From positions 14,377,119 through 14,441,118 of the forward strand of contig NC_047075.1 of the NCBI RefSeq assembly GCF_902459465.1: DNA of 64,000 bases, read 5' to 3'. This stretch comes from Asterias rubens. Lineage: Eukaryota > Echinodermata > Asteroidea > Forcipulatida > Asteriidae. This document shows positions 13,330-25,729 of the stretch, piece after piece. The notes beneath the pieces are model-generated. The model saw only the letters and a program-made list of their open reading frames with translations. It was not told the DNA's origin and ran no database searches. The stretch's first letter is position 1, and every line of letters begins with the position of its first letter. The translations under genes were made by a program, and so were the position numbers.

Positions 13330-13700
13330 GCAAATGGGGGGGGGGGGGGGGTTCGTCTCATCAAAGAAACACGATTCCTTTGTTATGCCGCTCTAGTTTG
13401 GAGTTTTTTTTATTGTAAAGCCTTGAAATAAATCTGCCGATTCCGTCAAAATAAAGACGTAATTTGTTGATGCTGTGTTGATGCTGTGTTGATGCTGTGG
13501 ATCGGACTGCTATCATTTTGGGGCCTACACCGCTTTCTCTATGAAATAATTGAAGAAGCTTTGTAAAGGCTACAAGAGCACGGCCGTTCTGCAAGAATCT
13601 CTGACCGACAGTTTTTTCTTTCAATGCATTACTATTTTGTTCAAAAAAAATTGGCAGCTAACGGATTATATTGTATTCACCGATTCCAGCAACAGTGCTG
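13330..13700. repeat. dispersed repeat with poly-G tract, copy 1 (pairs with 33120-33520)
   Basis: The block begins with a run of about 15 G, continues GCCGCT...GGAGTT, GGGGCCTACACCGCTTTCTC and TCAATGCATTACTATTTTGT, and matches 33120-33520 in the same orientation. The poly-G tract occupies the same place in both copies, so it belongs to the repeat. There is an internal triplication of GATGCTGTGTT near 13468. Confidence 0.75.
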
Positions 13701-14369
13701 CTACGGAGCGTTTCCGCTAAGATTTCGCTGTGACGCATGCGATAGTGTTGTTTCAAACCTTTGTATTGTAACTGATCAATTTTCCTCAGGTCTTGTTTGT
13801 GCACTTCCTTTTGGGGAAAATACAAATTTGTATTGGAACTTTGCAGCACTGCAACTTTAACGCCTGCAGCTACTTTCCTTAACAAGATTGTAATTAAGAA
13901 TGATATGAAAATAGCAACATTCAGAATGATGTTTACATCTCAACTTGTTCCCTCTTCATTAACACAGGACTAAACAAAATTAATTTCAAATCAATTTGGT
14001 TAAGAAGTTTTTTTCAAGTACTTTACGTTTCGAGGAAAGCATTATCTGCAATTATATTTTGTAAATCCTGGCTACAAAATACTTGGGGTGATTGACAGCT
14101 CCATTGTTCAACGGTTCATTTGTGATGCCGCTGGTTGTATTGTTGTGGCCTTTGATTGCGAGACATTCTGTTGGTGGTAATTTAATCCAACTGGGGAAAG
14201 ATCGTGTGCATTTCCAAAGTTTCTAGTGCTTCTTAGCAACAGCGTTGCCATGGAGCATCAAACCGGGTTTATAATCCTCCCCGCGGTTTGTAATCGTCAT
14301 TCAAATACAAATGTGCTGGTTTTTAAAGAAAGGTTTCCTTGAAGGCGATACAAATTGATGAAATGCACG

Positions 14370-15115
14370 TCATAAGCATGAGGCAACTACAATTATCAAA
14401 TTATGTATATGGAAAGTTGAACATGATTAGGAACGATTTTTATTTTCTTCCTCGGATGGGACGTAAAGCGAGGGTCACTCACCTATACATCTCAAACAGC
14501 CCCTTACCACATTACATTTAAAGAGTTGCTCCCTTTTCCTTCGAGTGTAACAAGTTGAAATGTGTGTAAATTCATGAACCATTGCTGTTCATTTAATTGT
14601 TAATAATTTCTATGAGAACAGTCACTACAAATTTCAATAAAAACATTTAAAAATGTATAGGATGGCAGTGGTTGTCTATTGATGTCCGCCCCTTACACAT
14701 AAGAATGACCTAGCTCAAAGTCTGATTTCCACTCAGTAATATGAGATTGTGTTATAAGAATCTACGTCTAGAAATGGTACGTGGAAGAAAACCTCAATGA
14801 AAACCTTATTCTATGGTACAACAGTGTGCACGTAGCGCCTATGCTGTAGTGAAAAAGTGCTACTGAACTAACGTAACAAATTGGACGTTTTCCCTGTTAC
14901 TATACTGCTACGCATACAATGTATATAACGTTATTTTCATCTCAAAATAATCAATAATGAAATCTAGTTGTGTGTGTATGTGGATAATACGTGCACATTG
15001 TACGTATGCGGTCTGTGCAGTAATAACAGCATATTCGAATCTGCCAGGTGTGAACTAATACATTGAACCAAAACGCCAGCGAGTGCATTTTATCAAGAAA
15101 CTAATGCTTGACACA
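14370..15115. repeat. dispersed repeat, copy 2 (pairs with 11110-11840)
   Basis: This is the direct-orientation partner of 11110-11840 with the same landmark sequences. It has small insertions and deletions relative to copy 1, for example an extra segment near 14775-14815. It is probably part of an old mobile element. Confidence 0.75.
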
Positions 15116-16895
15116 TTTCTTTGCTGGTAGGACGAACTGTCATGAAATGTACGAACATGATCTGATTTCCCCCTCTTAATATCCCCGTTCATCCCCACGT
15201 TGATTTCCCATGAGTGAGGGGCCAAATCCCCGGCTGACAGAAATCCCTGTGACACCGGCGGCGGCAGAAGGAGGATGATGTCAAAACACATGAAACTGTC
15301 CAATACAACCATTCACCTAAATATAAATCGCGTACCGTGACAACAAAATCATAAGCTCCTGCAGCCTAGCCGTCTACCTACATTTTAAAACAATTATTCC
15401 CGTACCCGGCCGGCCCCTGTCTATCTCTGCGCGTCGAGAGCTAGCTAGGCTAGAGCTAGCTAGGCCCAGCTAGCCGTCAATTGGATCATATCTGGACACA
15501 CAGTGATTTCTGCCCGGAGATAACACAGGCTGGTCCCCTGCCTAATCTAAAGTTGTGACCAATTATAATGATATGAAGTTAACTGTGTACCAATGACAGT
15601 TGACTTCCTATTGGCTCATCTCAATGACCTTGATGACGAGGCGTCGCATTCTAATGATCTTTGTTTTAGTTACGCCGTATTAGCTATGATAGATGATGCG
15701 GGCAAGTTTAATATCGCATTTGGTAAACATATGAGACAGGGAGAAACTTATAAATAAACTGAGGACATCGTATACCCGCAACCGGTGGAAGTGCCACCTA
15801 TTTTTATTTAAATGTCAATCTTGAAAATTGTAGAACAACTTTTAATGAGATTAATGTTCTATACTTGGAATACTTTTATTAAAGTAGTACCCCCCCCCCT
15901 GCTACAAATGAAGTGATGAGAACATCCCATAATGATCATAAAGAAATTTCACAGGCCGCCGTGACGACAAGCAATTGCGCGGGCTTTTTGTTTTAAGCTC
16001 AGTTAGTGTAAAAAAAATATCAGAGGAAGAGTAAGACGCAGTCATGATCAGATCCAGGAGAAATGGTAAATACCTTATTCTTGTTGTTATATATCTATCT
16101 ACCACAAGCCAATCTACCAGCATAAATTATTCATTTAAATTTATATCATTTAATTTTATACATGAATACATGAATTTCTTTGGGGTCGGGCAGGAAAGAT
16201 TAATATGTTTCGAGTTCTAAAGTTATATTTCAATGAGTACATTTTTATTTGTTTTAATTATTTACAAATTCCTTTTATGGTAGTCTTTCTTATAGGAATA
16301 CGAAACTGTTGGTAATTACCTGCAAGTGAGAAACGGCTCCCTCTAAAGTAGTTTTTGAAAAAGAATTGATTTCTCACTAGTCTAGGCCTAAAATCCTAAA
16401 TAATAAAAAATAAAAATTAAAATGATTGAATTCGAGACCTCAGCTGGGGTCTCGAACTAAACATGTTAAAGACATCTGGAAGCACAAAACCTGTTGAACA
16501 TCCTACTCCAACTTCAATTCATTTCAAATTTTCACAGATTTATTATTTTAATTAAAAATAAAATGCATAGGTCTCTATGTAAGAGGACTGGTCTTTGACA
16601 AGTACCAAAGTTTCCCATGCATGTCCTTTAATTTAAATAAAATGTATAGGGGGCCGATGTAGGCCAAACGTTAATTTTCATGACTTCCAAAATCCACTGT
16701 TCATTGACTAGATATTTAAATTTTAATTAAAGAAGCTTAGGCCATAGGCTTTCATTAATTCCTCACAATGCGAGTCACATTTATTTTTCCTTCGTGTGAT
16801 TTGGACTAACCATGCTAACTATAGCCCAAATAATTTTATGAATCTAGAATCGTTTTGTGACTTTTAAAATAAATTATGTTCTTTTTATTATACAG

Positions 16896-19800
16896 GGGTT
16901 CCAAAGGAGTCATTAATTGTGTTTGACATTGATCACAAGACGACAATTGTAAAGACAAGTTGTCTGAATGGAGGTGAAGCAGGCCACACACTTGCTGTGG
17001 GCAGCAGAGTCCTGATAAAGTGGGGGTCACAGATCTTGTCAGCGAAGGTCATCTGCATGTCAGGTAAACAAAAATGAAGATATAACTAAAAATAAAATAG
17101 TGGGCCTAGTACTGATTAAAACACTGACTCAAAAGGGTAGACATAGTCACTAGCTGCCAATTTAATTTATTCAGTTCGTTTTTTAATTAGGCCTACTCCG
17201 CTTATTAATTTTTCTCAAAACTAATTTTCATGACATCTTTCATAATCTGTTATGAGTGGCCTTGATTTATTGGTTCACCCAGGCCAAGCAAAAACAACCA
17301 AGCAAGTCAGTGATTCACAGTTTTTTTTTCCATTGCCTTGTTGCCGAAAAGTTTGAGTGGCCTTGATTTATTGGTTCACCCAGGCCAAGCAAAAACAACC
17401 AAGCAAGTCAGTGGTTCACAGGTTTGTTTTTCCATTGCCTTGTTGCCTTGCCTTGTTTGTGGCTATATAATAATATTTGAGTTTATATAGCGCTTTTTCA
17501 CTCCCGAATGGGTGTCTCAAAGCGCTTCAAATTATTACCCCTGGTCACTGGGCCTTAATTCACTCCTTAAACCATCTCAGCTCCCTGGGGAGTATACAGC
17601 CTCGTGCAACAAATGCGCTACTCGGCTAAATCAATCACAAGAACCATCTCTGCCCTCACAGGTCCCCATTTACCCCTGGGTCGAGAGAAGCAATAATGGT
17701 TAAGTGTCTTGCTCAGGGACACAAGTGTCACGACCGGGATTCGAACCCACACACTGCATAGGGGCAGGTTTGGATATAAGAAGCTGTCATGCAAGCTTTT
17801 ATCAGTGAATTGTGTGAATTGTTAAACAATATATTATGTCTATGGACTGTCTGAAAGAATTTGGGACTGCTTGGGGTCCATTTGTTGACTGACACGATTA
17901 GTGGATACTGTATAAACGTTGGTCACGCCCAAGGGCGTCGATGGGTGGGGGACGGGGGGGACATGTCCCCCAACTTTTTAGACTGGGGGGACAGCATATC
18001 AGATGTCCCCCCCCCCCCACTTTTTGATTGACTGTTCTTTAGAAATATGCAACAAAATGTAAAAATTCATATACACAATTTGCTTGATTTAATATTTCCT
18101 TACAATTTTTGTTAAAATAAAAGAATAGGCCTAGCGAATAAACGGTGAAATGTTTTTCTGCACTTTCATCTTTTTCTGATGGACCACGCGCAGAATGGTA
18201 TTTTTGGGTCTATTTCCGTTTCTATAGTACAGACAATAGACGACAAGTTTCGTCCAAGACATGAACGCCAAATTAGCTTTCAAGTTATGCGTCGTTTGTT
18301 GTGTACGTATGCTATAATGTGCGGTACACGATCCCTCCTCAAAGAAAGTGTGTGCGCGCACGTGCAAATGTATTACATTTTGTTACAATCGCACAACGCA
18401 CAAAATGTTAGTAAAATCAATTAAAACTAGAGGTACATGTACAGTTTTTGTTTACTACAAAAACAAGGTGTTCGTGGTGAGTGAGTGAATGAATTGGTGA
18501 CAACATTTTACCTCAACAACCCAATGACTGGTTAAGGAGTTATGATTTTTTTACAAAATTAAACACCAACTTCCAGTTTGCATCGGATAAAAGGTCAAAT
18601 AGGGGTTACTTTTGATGTAGCGCGTGATAAGTTTATTAATACCTTTTAAATGAAGGATGGGTTGTAAAAATCCAATAATTATTTGGTTTAGAAGTTATGA
18701 TTTTTTCAACTGGAAGTCAAGGTCAAACAGGGTCGCATATTGTATAGCACGTGATAAGTCTATTAAGACCTTTCAGATGATGCATAGATTGAAAAAATCC
18801 AATGTATGGTTCAGATGTTATGATTTTTTTTAAATATTAAACATCCGGTTTGAACCGGAAGACAATTTTGTCAGGTCACAAATTATAGCGTTAGTAATGT
18901 TTTTTAAAGCCTTATCTGACGACGTTCAGATAATAAACAACTAATTTCTGGTTCTGGGGTAATATTTTTTCAAATAATTAACTGCATCTTCCTGTTTAAC
19001 TGGAGGTCAACGTTTAATAGTCAATGTTGTGTATCGTTTCTTAAGTTGTTACATACCTACCCAATGACGTATAAATATATAAAAAATCAAATGTGTGGTT
19101 GTGAAATTATTTTTCTTTGACCAATTATTTTCAACCTCTGGTTTGAACAAGAAGCCAAGTTTAAACTGATTTCATTTGTGTAGATCCTGACTAGTTCATT
19201 AAAACCTTTCAGCTGATGTATGACTTGTAAACATTTTATAATTATGTGATGGACTATCTGAAGGTGTATAATGTATCTTATAACATCAATGCATATGTAT
19301 TCCTACTTGTAGTTTTGGTGCGAGACGTTGTTCATTATTACTCAACTACTGCGATTCACCGCGATTCACTCAGCGCTCGATGTTACTAAAAACGTTACAG
19401 CGCTCTCTTTCGCTGGACTAAAGAGAGCACTTTTGGGAATTCCCGCGCTTGCACTGCATAGCGTACATAGCGTGCGTTGTTGATCAAAATGGGGTAAACG
19501 CGTGGGTCAACAGGTGCTTTGACGTCCCTTTTCGACTGATGTAAAGGTCCAAATTTTGTTATTTCTCTGCAAAAGATTGAGCGGGATTGCTGTTTTACAA
19601 TCTGAAACAAAAATTACGTTGAAATGATCAGTAGTTTTAAAAACATGAATACGATAAGATTTTATGAAATTTTCAAATTTTGTTTTGCACTAGAAGTATT
19701 AAAAATATTTTACGTGTTCTGTGAAGCATTTGTCCAACTTTTAATGATCTATCCGATGATGTGTAGATTGTCAAAATCCGATTCATAGTTTTTGAGTTAT

Positions 19801-22800
19801 GATTTTTACAAATATTAAACTTTGATCTAACGTAATTCAATTCCCGATGACGTCATAATGACGTAATTAAGTATGTGTTGTCTTGATACTGAGGTTCAAC
19901 TATCTGTTGAGTTTCAACATTCCATTCAATCTCAATCTTGAGTTATTCCGTAGAAAAGCTCGAAAGTTGTTTTTTGACGAAAAAAACCCGAAGGTGAACT
20001 TCGACCCAGGGTAACGACCCGGATGCTAAGGTCGTACGATTTTGGCGTTAACTTTTCAAATGTTGCCCCAGCCTTGGTCTATCAGATGCGAAAACTTTGA
20101 ACATCATAGCTTTCATATTCGTTGAGATACAGCAAAACGAAAATGGTCCCTTTTCAACTTTAAAAACCCTGTAATTTGACACCTAATGACGTCATCATGA
20201 CGTAATGAAAACTGTGCCGTCTTCGTATTGAGGTTCAATTGTCTGGTGAGTTTCAAGGTTCAGTTTGGCTTGAATCTTGAGTTATGCTGTAGATAAGAGT
20301 TGACGGGAAGAAGAAGGAAGATGGAGAAGAAAATAAAAACAGCAATAACAATAGGTGTTCGTGCATCAGCACGAACACCTAATAAGCAGGAGCAGTTTGG
20401 GCCATGACAAGATTATTTTGTCGAAGACCTTCAAGCTGCCAAACGATAAACGCTCACGCTGGCCTCCCAAAGCTTTTCTAAAATGGATCTTAGAAAATTC
20501 TTCTCAGTGGCTACGTCCCAACAGGAACAGGATGAACATGATGCCCAAAGACAAAGTGAAATTGGTGAGATTGAGAAAGAACAAGGTGAATGTTCGAACG
20601 TTGAGATAGAGACTACTGCTGAACAGTTCCCCAATCAACCTTATCAACCTGATGATGTGAGTTGCATCCCAGTTCAAACACTCCAGAACCGTAAGCTTAA
20701 GTTTCAGCACAAGTGGTTCAAAGACTTCCCATGGCTTCATTGCGACCAGAGCATAGGTGGGGTACTTTGCCACTGTTGTACTAGTGCTTCTCGGCAAAAT
20801 CTTACTCAGCTTGCCCGCTGTTCAGATGAGGCTTTTGTGTCAAAGGGATTTCGCAACTGGAAGAAGAGCACAGAGAAATTTAGACAACATGAAAAGTCGA
20901 CCACTCACAAGCTTGCTTCTCAAAATCTAAAATTTTCGAAGAATCCAAACTGATATCAATGTGCAACTCGACTCTAGACTTCGAGAAGAACAACATACCG
21001 CACGGTCAGCTCTTCTAAAGATCATTACCTCATTGCAGTTTTTAGCCCAACAGGGTCTTGCCATTAGAGGAAAAGATGCGTTGGATGGTAACTTCCAGAA
21101 ACTATTGCAGTTGCGGGCTGATGATGATGACAATCTGAAAAGATGGCTAACAAGGAAGACTACTTTTACAGGTGGTGACATTCAGAACGAAATTTTGCAG
21201 TTAATGGGCCATGCTGTTTTGAGGGATATCTGCAGTGATGTGAACAACATGTCTACACAGTTTGGAATCATAATTGATGGAACGCAAGACATTCAGGGCA
21301 ATGAACAGGAGAGTGTGTGCGTGCGTTATGTTGATGATTCGTTTGTTGTTCAGGAGGAAATGCTAGGCCTCTACCAGGTTTCCTCAACAACTGGGGAATC
21401 ACTTTCTAAGATGCTGCAGGATGCCTTGATACGACTGCAACTGCCTATAGAACACCTTAGAGCACAAACGTATGACGGGGCAAGCAACATGTCTGGAAAA
21501 TACAAAGGATGTCAAGCAGAGATTTAAAAAATACAACCGATGGCAAGTTACTTTCACTGCGGAGCCCATGTGACACACCTCATCACTTCCAAAACACTGC
21601 AAACTGCACCATATATAAGGAATGCCCTTGGATATGTACAGGAACTCGGCAACCTATATAACAGCTCTGGAAAGTTCAAACACCTGTACTTGAATCTACA
21701 TTCTGCTGACACTGATAATCCTTCCCCTACAAGACTAAAGCCAATATGCCCAACTCGCTGGTTAACGCATTCAGCTGCAGTTAAATCGGTTTTGCAGAAT
21801 TTTGAAGCCGTATTGGACGCCCTTCATGAAGCAGCTGAAGACTTTGGGACAAACACTTCATCAAGAGCTAGCGGCCTTCATAGTTGTCTTTCGTCTGGAA
21901 AATGCATTCTTGGATTGTTTACAGCTTTATCTGTTATCCAGTGCCTTGAACACTTTAATAGGGCTCTCCAAGGAACAGATAAGACAGTTTCTGGGATGCT
22001 TGATGCAGCAGAAGTAACAAGGCGTAATCTACTCACCCTTCGTTGTGACCAACAATTTAGGGAGGTCTTTGAAGCAACAGAACAACTACTCATACAGTGC
22101 AACCTAGAACCAGTAACTCTTCCACGTAAGCGCAAACTTCCAAAAAGACACGATGATGGAGCTACCCAAGAGTACACTGCCAACTCTGCAGAGGAATTGT
22201 GCAGAGTGGATTTCTTCAAGGTCATTGACAGTGCAATTTCTAACTTAAAAGACTACTTCACATCCACTGACCTCATCTTGTATAAGGACTTAAGCGACGT
22301 GCTACTTACTGGGTCCGTTCAGCCACATACAATTCGTAAGTATCCTGAACTCACAGATTCTCTACAGCAACAATTGGCCTTCTTTCGGAATCAGTTTAGT
22401 GGATCATCCGTTGAGGACTACCGAAATATCTTTTTGGCAATGGTGCCGGAAGTCCGTATAATGTTCCCTCAAGTTGAACAGTTGCTCAGGCTTCTTCTCG
22501 TCTCCCCAGCAAGTTCATGTGTAGCTGAACGTTCATTCAGTGCTCTACGACGCATGAAAACATGGTTGCGAAGTACTATGACTCAGAAACGTCTTAACCA
22601 TCTCATGGTCTGCCACGTACATCGAGACCGACTGGCAGCAGTAAATCCTCAAGCCATTGCACAGGAATTTCTACTCAAGTCAGCTGATACACGCGGTAGA
22701 ATTATTGGTAAATTCTAAGGTAAGTTCAGTGTTATTATTTTTTATTTTAAAAACAAAATATAAATTAAAATAAAAGAAAATCGACATTTATTTTCAAGAC

Positions 22801-25723
22801 TTGCTCGTCCCCACTACTTTTCATTAGCGATCGACGCCCACTGCAGGGATTGGTACTTTTTTCCGTCTCACAGGCCTTTTTCAATGGTAAATTTTGTAAT
22901 TAGTAATCCGATTTGTTGGTGTTTACAATACTATTATTCTAATTATCATTACTATCGTTATTTGAATTTTTTCCGGGGGGGGGGATTTATTTTGTTGCGG
23001 GGTCGCCAATACAGAATTTTGGGTGGGCAAACTAGCATTTTCTTTTCTGTCTGTACAAAACTTATTTCTCGTTTAAATAATTAAACTCGCCTTATTAACT
23101 GTTCCAAACGTCAACTTGGGGTGTCACAATTAAGGTTCTTCCACTGACTGATGTCCTTGCCCCATTACTCCAAGTGCTGCCCACTTGGGGTTAGCGGATC
23201 TTTGGGACAAAATACATAAAATGTTACATTACACTCAATGCTTCAAGTCGTTTTATAAACTAGCAAATGGTTATTAATTAGGGAATAAGTGTTTAAGTGT
23301 TTGCCAAAGACATGTCTTTAAACAACACCCACGAGACACGCCTTTTGAAGAGTGCATAAATTCTCCGTAGTATTTACTATTCTAATTATGTTCATTCCAC
23401 CATTGTGAAAAGGAATAAAAAGAATGAGAAAAGATTTCCAGCCCCACAAACTGTATAAAATTGGACCTTAAAATGTGGACTTTAATTATGAATTAATTTA
23501 ATTTCTTGTTATTTGCACTTCAGATGACCGCCGAACGATATTGAATGAGGCCGACAGGCAGTATGGGCAGACGCTCATAACAGAGGCCAACCCCCCAAAA
23601 ACCAAAATGGTAGGTGTCTAACAAACATTTTTGCTAAGCCACTGGGTATTAAGTCTGAGAATTTTGGTCATGGAGCAGAATTTTGTACCTTGACTGAGAT
23701 ACATTGACTGAGGTTGATTTGACTAAACTTAACTGATTTTTTTTCACAGGTGTTTTCCCAACCCAGACAAATTTTTACCATGAAAGTCATCCTTCCCCTT
23801 TCTATTTCTTCCTCAACAAGACACTTTTCAAAAGATATCCCAAAATTAAATTTTTGTGTTTTCTTCCCTTGCAAAGACCAAGTATTTGTTAAAACTATGT
23901 TCCAATACTTATGGCAGCCAAAAGATAACTTTGTTAGCTTGAGGCATGAGAGGATGGGACAACAAATTAGTTTTGCTCTTGTGTGATAACTTGTACTGCT
24001 CTTTGTTAGAAATCAAAGCTGGACGAATCAACATGTATTCTTAAGATTTTATCTTATTTGTTTTTGCAGGTGCAGATGGAAAAAAAGAAGAAAAAAAAGG
24101 TAAGAGTTTTGAAATATCATTCAAGACCGAGTCCCCACTCTTTTATTCTCTAAAAACAATATTTTTAAAGACCCAACATGGTTTCGCTATTCCGATGGAT
24201 GTCAGGTTTTAGTCTCCTTGGGCATTGGAAATAAGCCTTAGGTAACCCTGACCTTTACTTCCGGTTAAACTAGATGACCGACTTTCAAATTGTTTTCAGC
24301 TATAGCTGTAGATATGAACATTGGGTAACCATGACCTCATGTTGACCTTTACTTCCGGGTCAACCTGATGTGGGACCATATCTATCTAAAGAACAATAGA
24401 CCTGGGGTGCGTTCCACCCGTGCAAACGCACTTTGCCAATGTTGGCGCATGTTCGGGAACGTATCTATATTCATCCATATTCAATGACACGCTATATTTT
24501 TATATTTAATATTAGATTTAAGATCAGGTTTAGGTTTTTTGGCACAGTTTAGTGAAAAAAGAGCGTGCTAAAGATCAAGAGTCTTTCAACAGTCGTTTCA
24601 GCACGAGTTGCCACTGTCTTTTTCTCTTATTATTTTCAAAAATCTTAAATTTATGTGATATTGTTCCGAATTGGACATCGATTGAAGACCAATCTACATG
24701 TATGCTAAGTATTTTACCTTGTTACTGTAGGAGGTAGTGAAGAAAAAGGAGAGAAAAGAGAAGGAGAAAAGAAAGAAGGAGAAAAAGGAGGAGAAGGAGA
24801 TAAAGGAGAAGGAGAAGAAGAAGTTGGAGATACTAAAGGTGGCAGCCACGACAATTTCATTTACGCCTGCTGCAGACGAGGGCATAATGGATTTTTTATT
24901 TGCAGAGGACATGAGGGTGGGGAGGGTTGGCGAGGTCAATAGGGCAGGGGAGGAGTTTCGTTTGGACGGGGAAGGGGAATTGGTTTAGATAGGGGAATTG
25001 GTTTAGATGGGGAGGGGGAGTTGGTTTGGATGGAGAGGCACAGGTTGGTTTAGATAGGGGAGGCTGGTTTAGATGGGGAGGGGGGAGTTGATTTGGATGT
25101 GGAGGGGGAGTTGATTTGGATGGGGAGGGGGAGTTGGTTTGGATGGGGAGGGGGGAGTTGGTTTGGATGGAGAGGCAGATGTTGGTTTGGATGGGGAGGG
25201 GGGAGTTGGTTTGGATGGGAGGGGGATGTTGGTTTGGATGGAGAGGGGGGGGGGTCGACAGAGATGGAGAGGGGGAGGTAGTGCAGGTGGTTGGTTTTAA
25301 TGACGATTGGGGATTAGTTAGGGAAGCAGTGAGGGCTGAGGAGGAAGAGGTGAGAGTTGGGGGGAAAGGCCGCAAGAAGTTGATGTTCTTCATCAACTTC
25401 TTGTCGGCCAACAACTTATATTGGGAAGGTTACAAGGCCTGGAGAGGGTCCTTGGACAGCTACAGAATGCGCGTCTGGACGTCCAAGACCACCCTCGTCC
25501 CCCTCTCCAGGCAGCTGTCTACGACAACAACATGGTGGAGTTGGCTAGGATGCGCCGGGCCAGTAGCTCCAACAGGAACTTTGCAGTACAGCTGGCCCGG
25601 AGGGTTTTTACGGAGGCTGAAATTAGGGAGCAGAGAACTTGGTTTGGGGTGGGGAAAATAATAGACGAATGGATGAATGTTCGATACACTAGGCATATTC
25701 CCCCCCCCCCCCCAACTTGTTAA
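16896..25723 (+). CDS. BEN-domain protein gene, multi-exon, with a hAT element in an intron
   Basis: BEN domains bind DNA or chromatin, usually in transcriptional repressors. Linked exons with matching phases are 16896-17063, 23524-23609, 24070-24099 and one from 24731. They read VPKESLIVFDIDHKTT..., KVICMS joined to DDRRTILNEADRQYG, and then a long Lys/Glu-rich segment likely to be helical. The C-terminal part, 25373-25723 in the same frame as the 24731 exon, contains VYDNNMVELARMRR, RNFAVQLARRVFTEAE and a final PPPPP tract, which fits the second half of a BEN domain. A G-rich minisatellite (24955-25260) puts stops between the Lys/Glu segment and the BEN segment, so either an unrecognised intron spans it or the array has broken the gene. 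The first exon upstream of 16896 was not found. The 6.5-kb second intron holds the hAT transposon. Confidence 0.6.
17254..17450. repeat. tandem duplication of about 100 bp
   Basis: The unit GAGTGGCCTTGATTTATTGG...CATTGCCTTGTTGCC occurs twice head to tail with only a few differences. It lies inside the BEN-gene intron, just before the interspersed repeat at 17478. Confidence 0.85.
17478..17757 (-). mobile_element. SINE-like interspersed repeat with tRNA B-box motif
   Basis: On the minus strand the segment starts near GGGTTCGAATCCCGG, a pol III B-box type sequence. It continues with a GAGCAAGACACTTAACCATT stretch like the conserved centres of known fish and sea-urchin SINEs, and ends in an AGCGCTATATAAAC-type tail. 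The A box is not clear. The assignment to SINEs is from motif likeness only. Confidence 0.5.
18467..20380. repeat. degenerate tandem repeat block bounded by GGTGTTCGTG motifs
   Basis: The block starts with GGTGTTCGTG (18467-18476) and ends with a perfect hairpin: 12-base arms at 20353-20364 and 20369-20380 around ATCA, made from the same motif. In between are several diverged units of roughly 120-170 bp. Each carries an AAATCCAAT...GGTT...AGTTATGATTTTTT core and a CCTTTCAGATGATG-type stretch. There is no coding potential. The structure suggests a non-autonomous element nested in the hAT transposon. Confidence 0.55.
20483..22718 (+). pseudogene. hAT transposase (TTF-type zinc finger, DUF4371-like, dimerisation domain)
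   Basis: This is a cut-and-paste transposase with an RNase H fold. The ATG at 20483 gives MDLRKFFSVATSQQ, a normal start for this group. Residues of about 60-150 form a TTF-type zinc finger (HKWFKDFPWL, CHCC, KSTTHKLA). The middle part carries IIIDGTQDI..., TYDGASNMSGKYKG and SYFHCGAHVTHLI. The C-terminus has SSCVAERSFSALRRMKTWLR, the hAT dimerisation motif. Two lesions break it: a one-base frameshift near 20950 (frame moves from KNP to TDINVQLD) and a TAA at 21525-21527 in the same frame as the following 392 codons. Apart from these, the order and length of the domains are complete. The nearest relatives are ZMYM-like hAT proteins of animals. It is probably inactive but not ancient. Confidence 0.85.
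22844..23523. other. intron sequence, nothing recognised
   Basis: This is the remainder of the BEN-gene intron between the hAT element and exon 23524-23609. It contains a GGGG tract near 22975-22984 and no gene, RNA or repeat that I can support. Confidence 0.6.
24955..25260. repeat. G-rich minisatellite, unit about 24-27 bp
   Basis: Roughly eleven imperfect copies of a unit close to GGGGAGGGGGAGTTGGTTTG lie head to tail. The purine strand is the coding strand of the BEN gene. The repeated G4-5 runs could form G-quadruplexes. The array introduces several TAG and TGA codons in the frame shared by the flanking coding segments. Confidence 0.85.
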
Positions 25724-25729
25724 AAAGCC

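Larger units (their letters stand above)
12619..16895. other. non-coding stretch dominated by dispersed repeats
   Basis: No gene is recognised. The stretch contains the repeat copies at 13330-13700 and 14370-15115 and a GC-richer patch with repeated AGCTAGCTAGG motifs at 15430-15475. The first exon of the BEN-domain gene starting at 16896 may lie here, but I could not identify it. Confidence 0.5.
17930..22843 (+). mobile_element. hAT-superfamily DNA transposon, decayed
   Basis: The boundaries come from a short inverted repeat. The left end is CAAGGGCGTCGAT at 17930. The right end, read from outside inward, is CAGTGGGCGTCGATCG, ending at 22843. GGCGTCGAT ends are typical of hAT elements. I do not see a matching 8-bp target duplication (GTCACGCC left, CAGGGATT right), so the termini may be off or eroded. 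The transposase gene lies in the right half. The left half contains a second repeat block (18467-20380) that may be a nested insertion. The whole element sits in an intron of the BEN-domain gene. Confidence 0.6.

Noticed and set aside
20353..20390. Helitron 3' end
   Set aside because: The hairpin is perfect, but CTRR does not follow at the usual 10-12-base distance and no TC-type 5' end or Rep/helicase frame is present.
24896..25414. Minus-strand proline-rich frame across the G-rich minisatellite
   Set aside because: It is a shadow of the repeat and of the plus-strand BEN gene.
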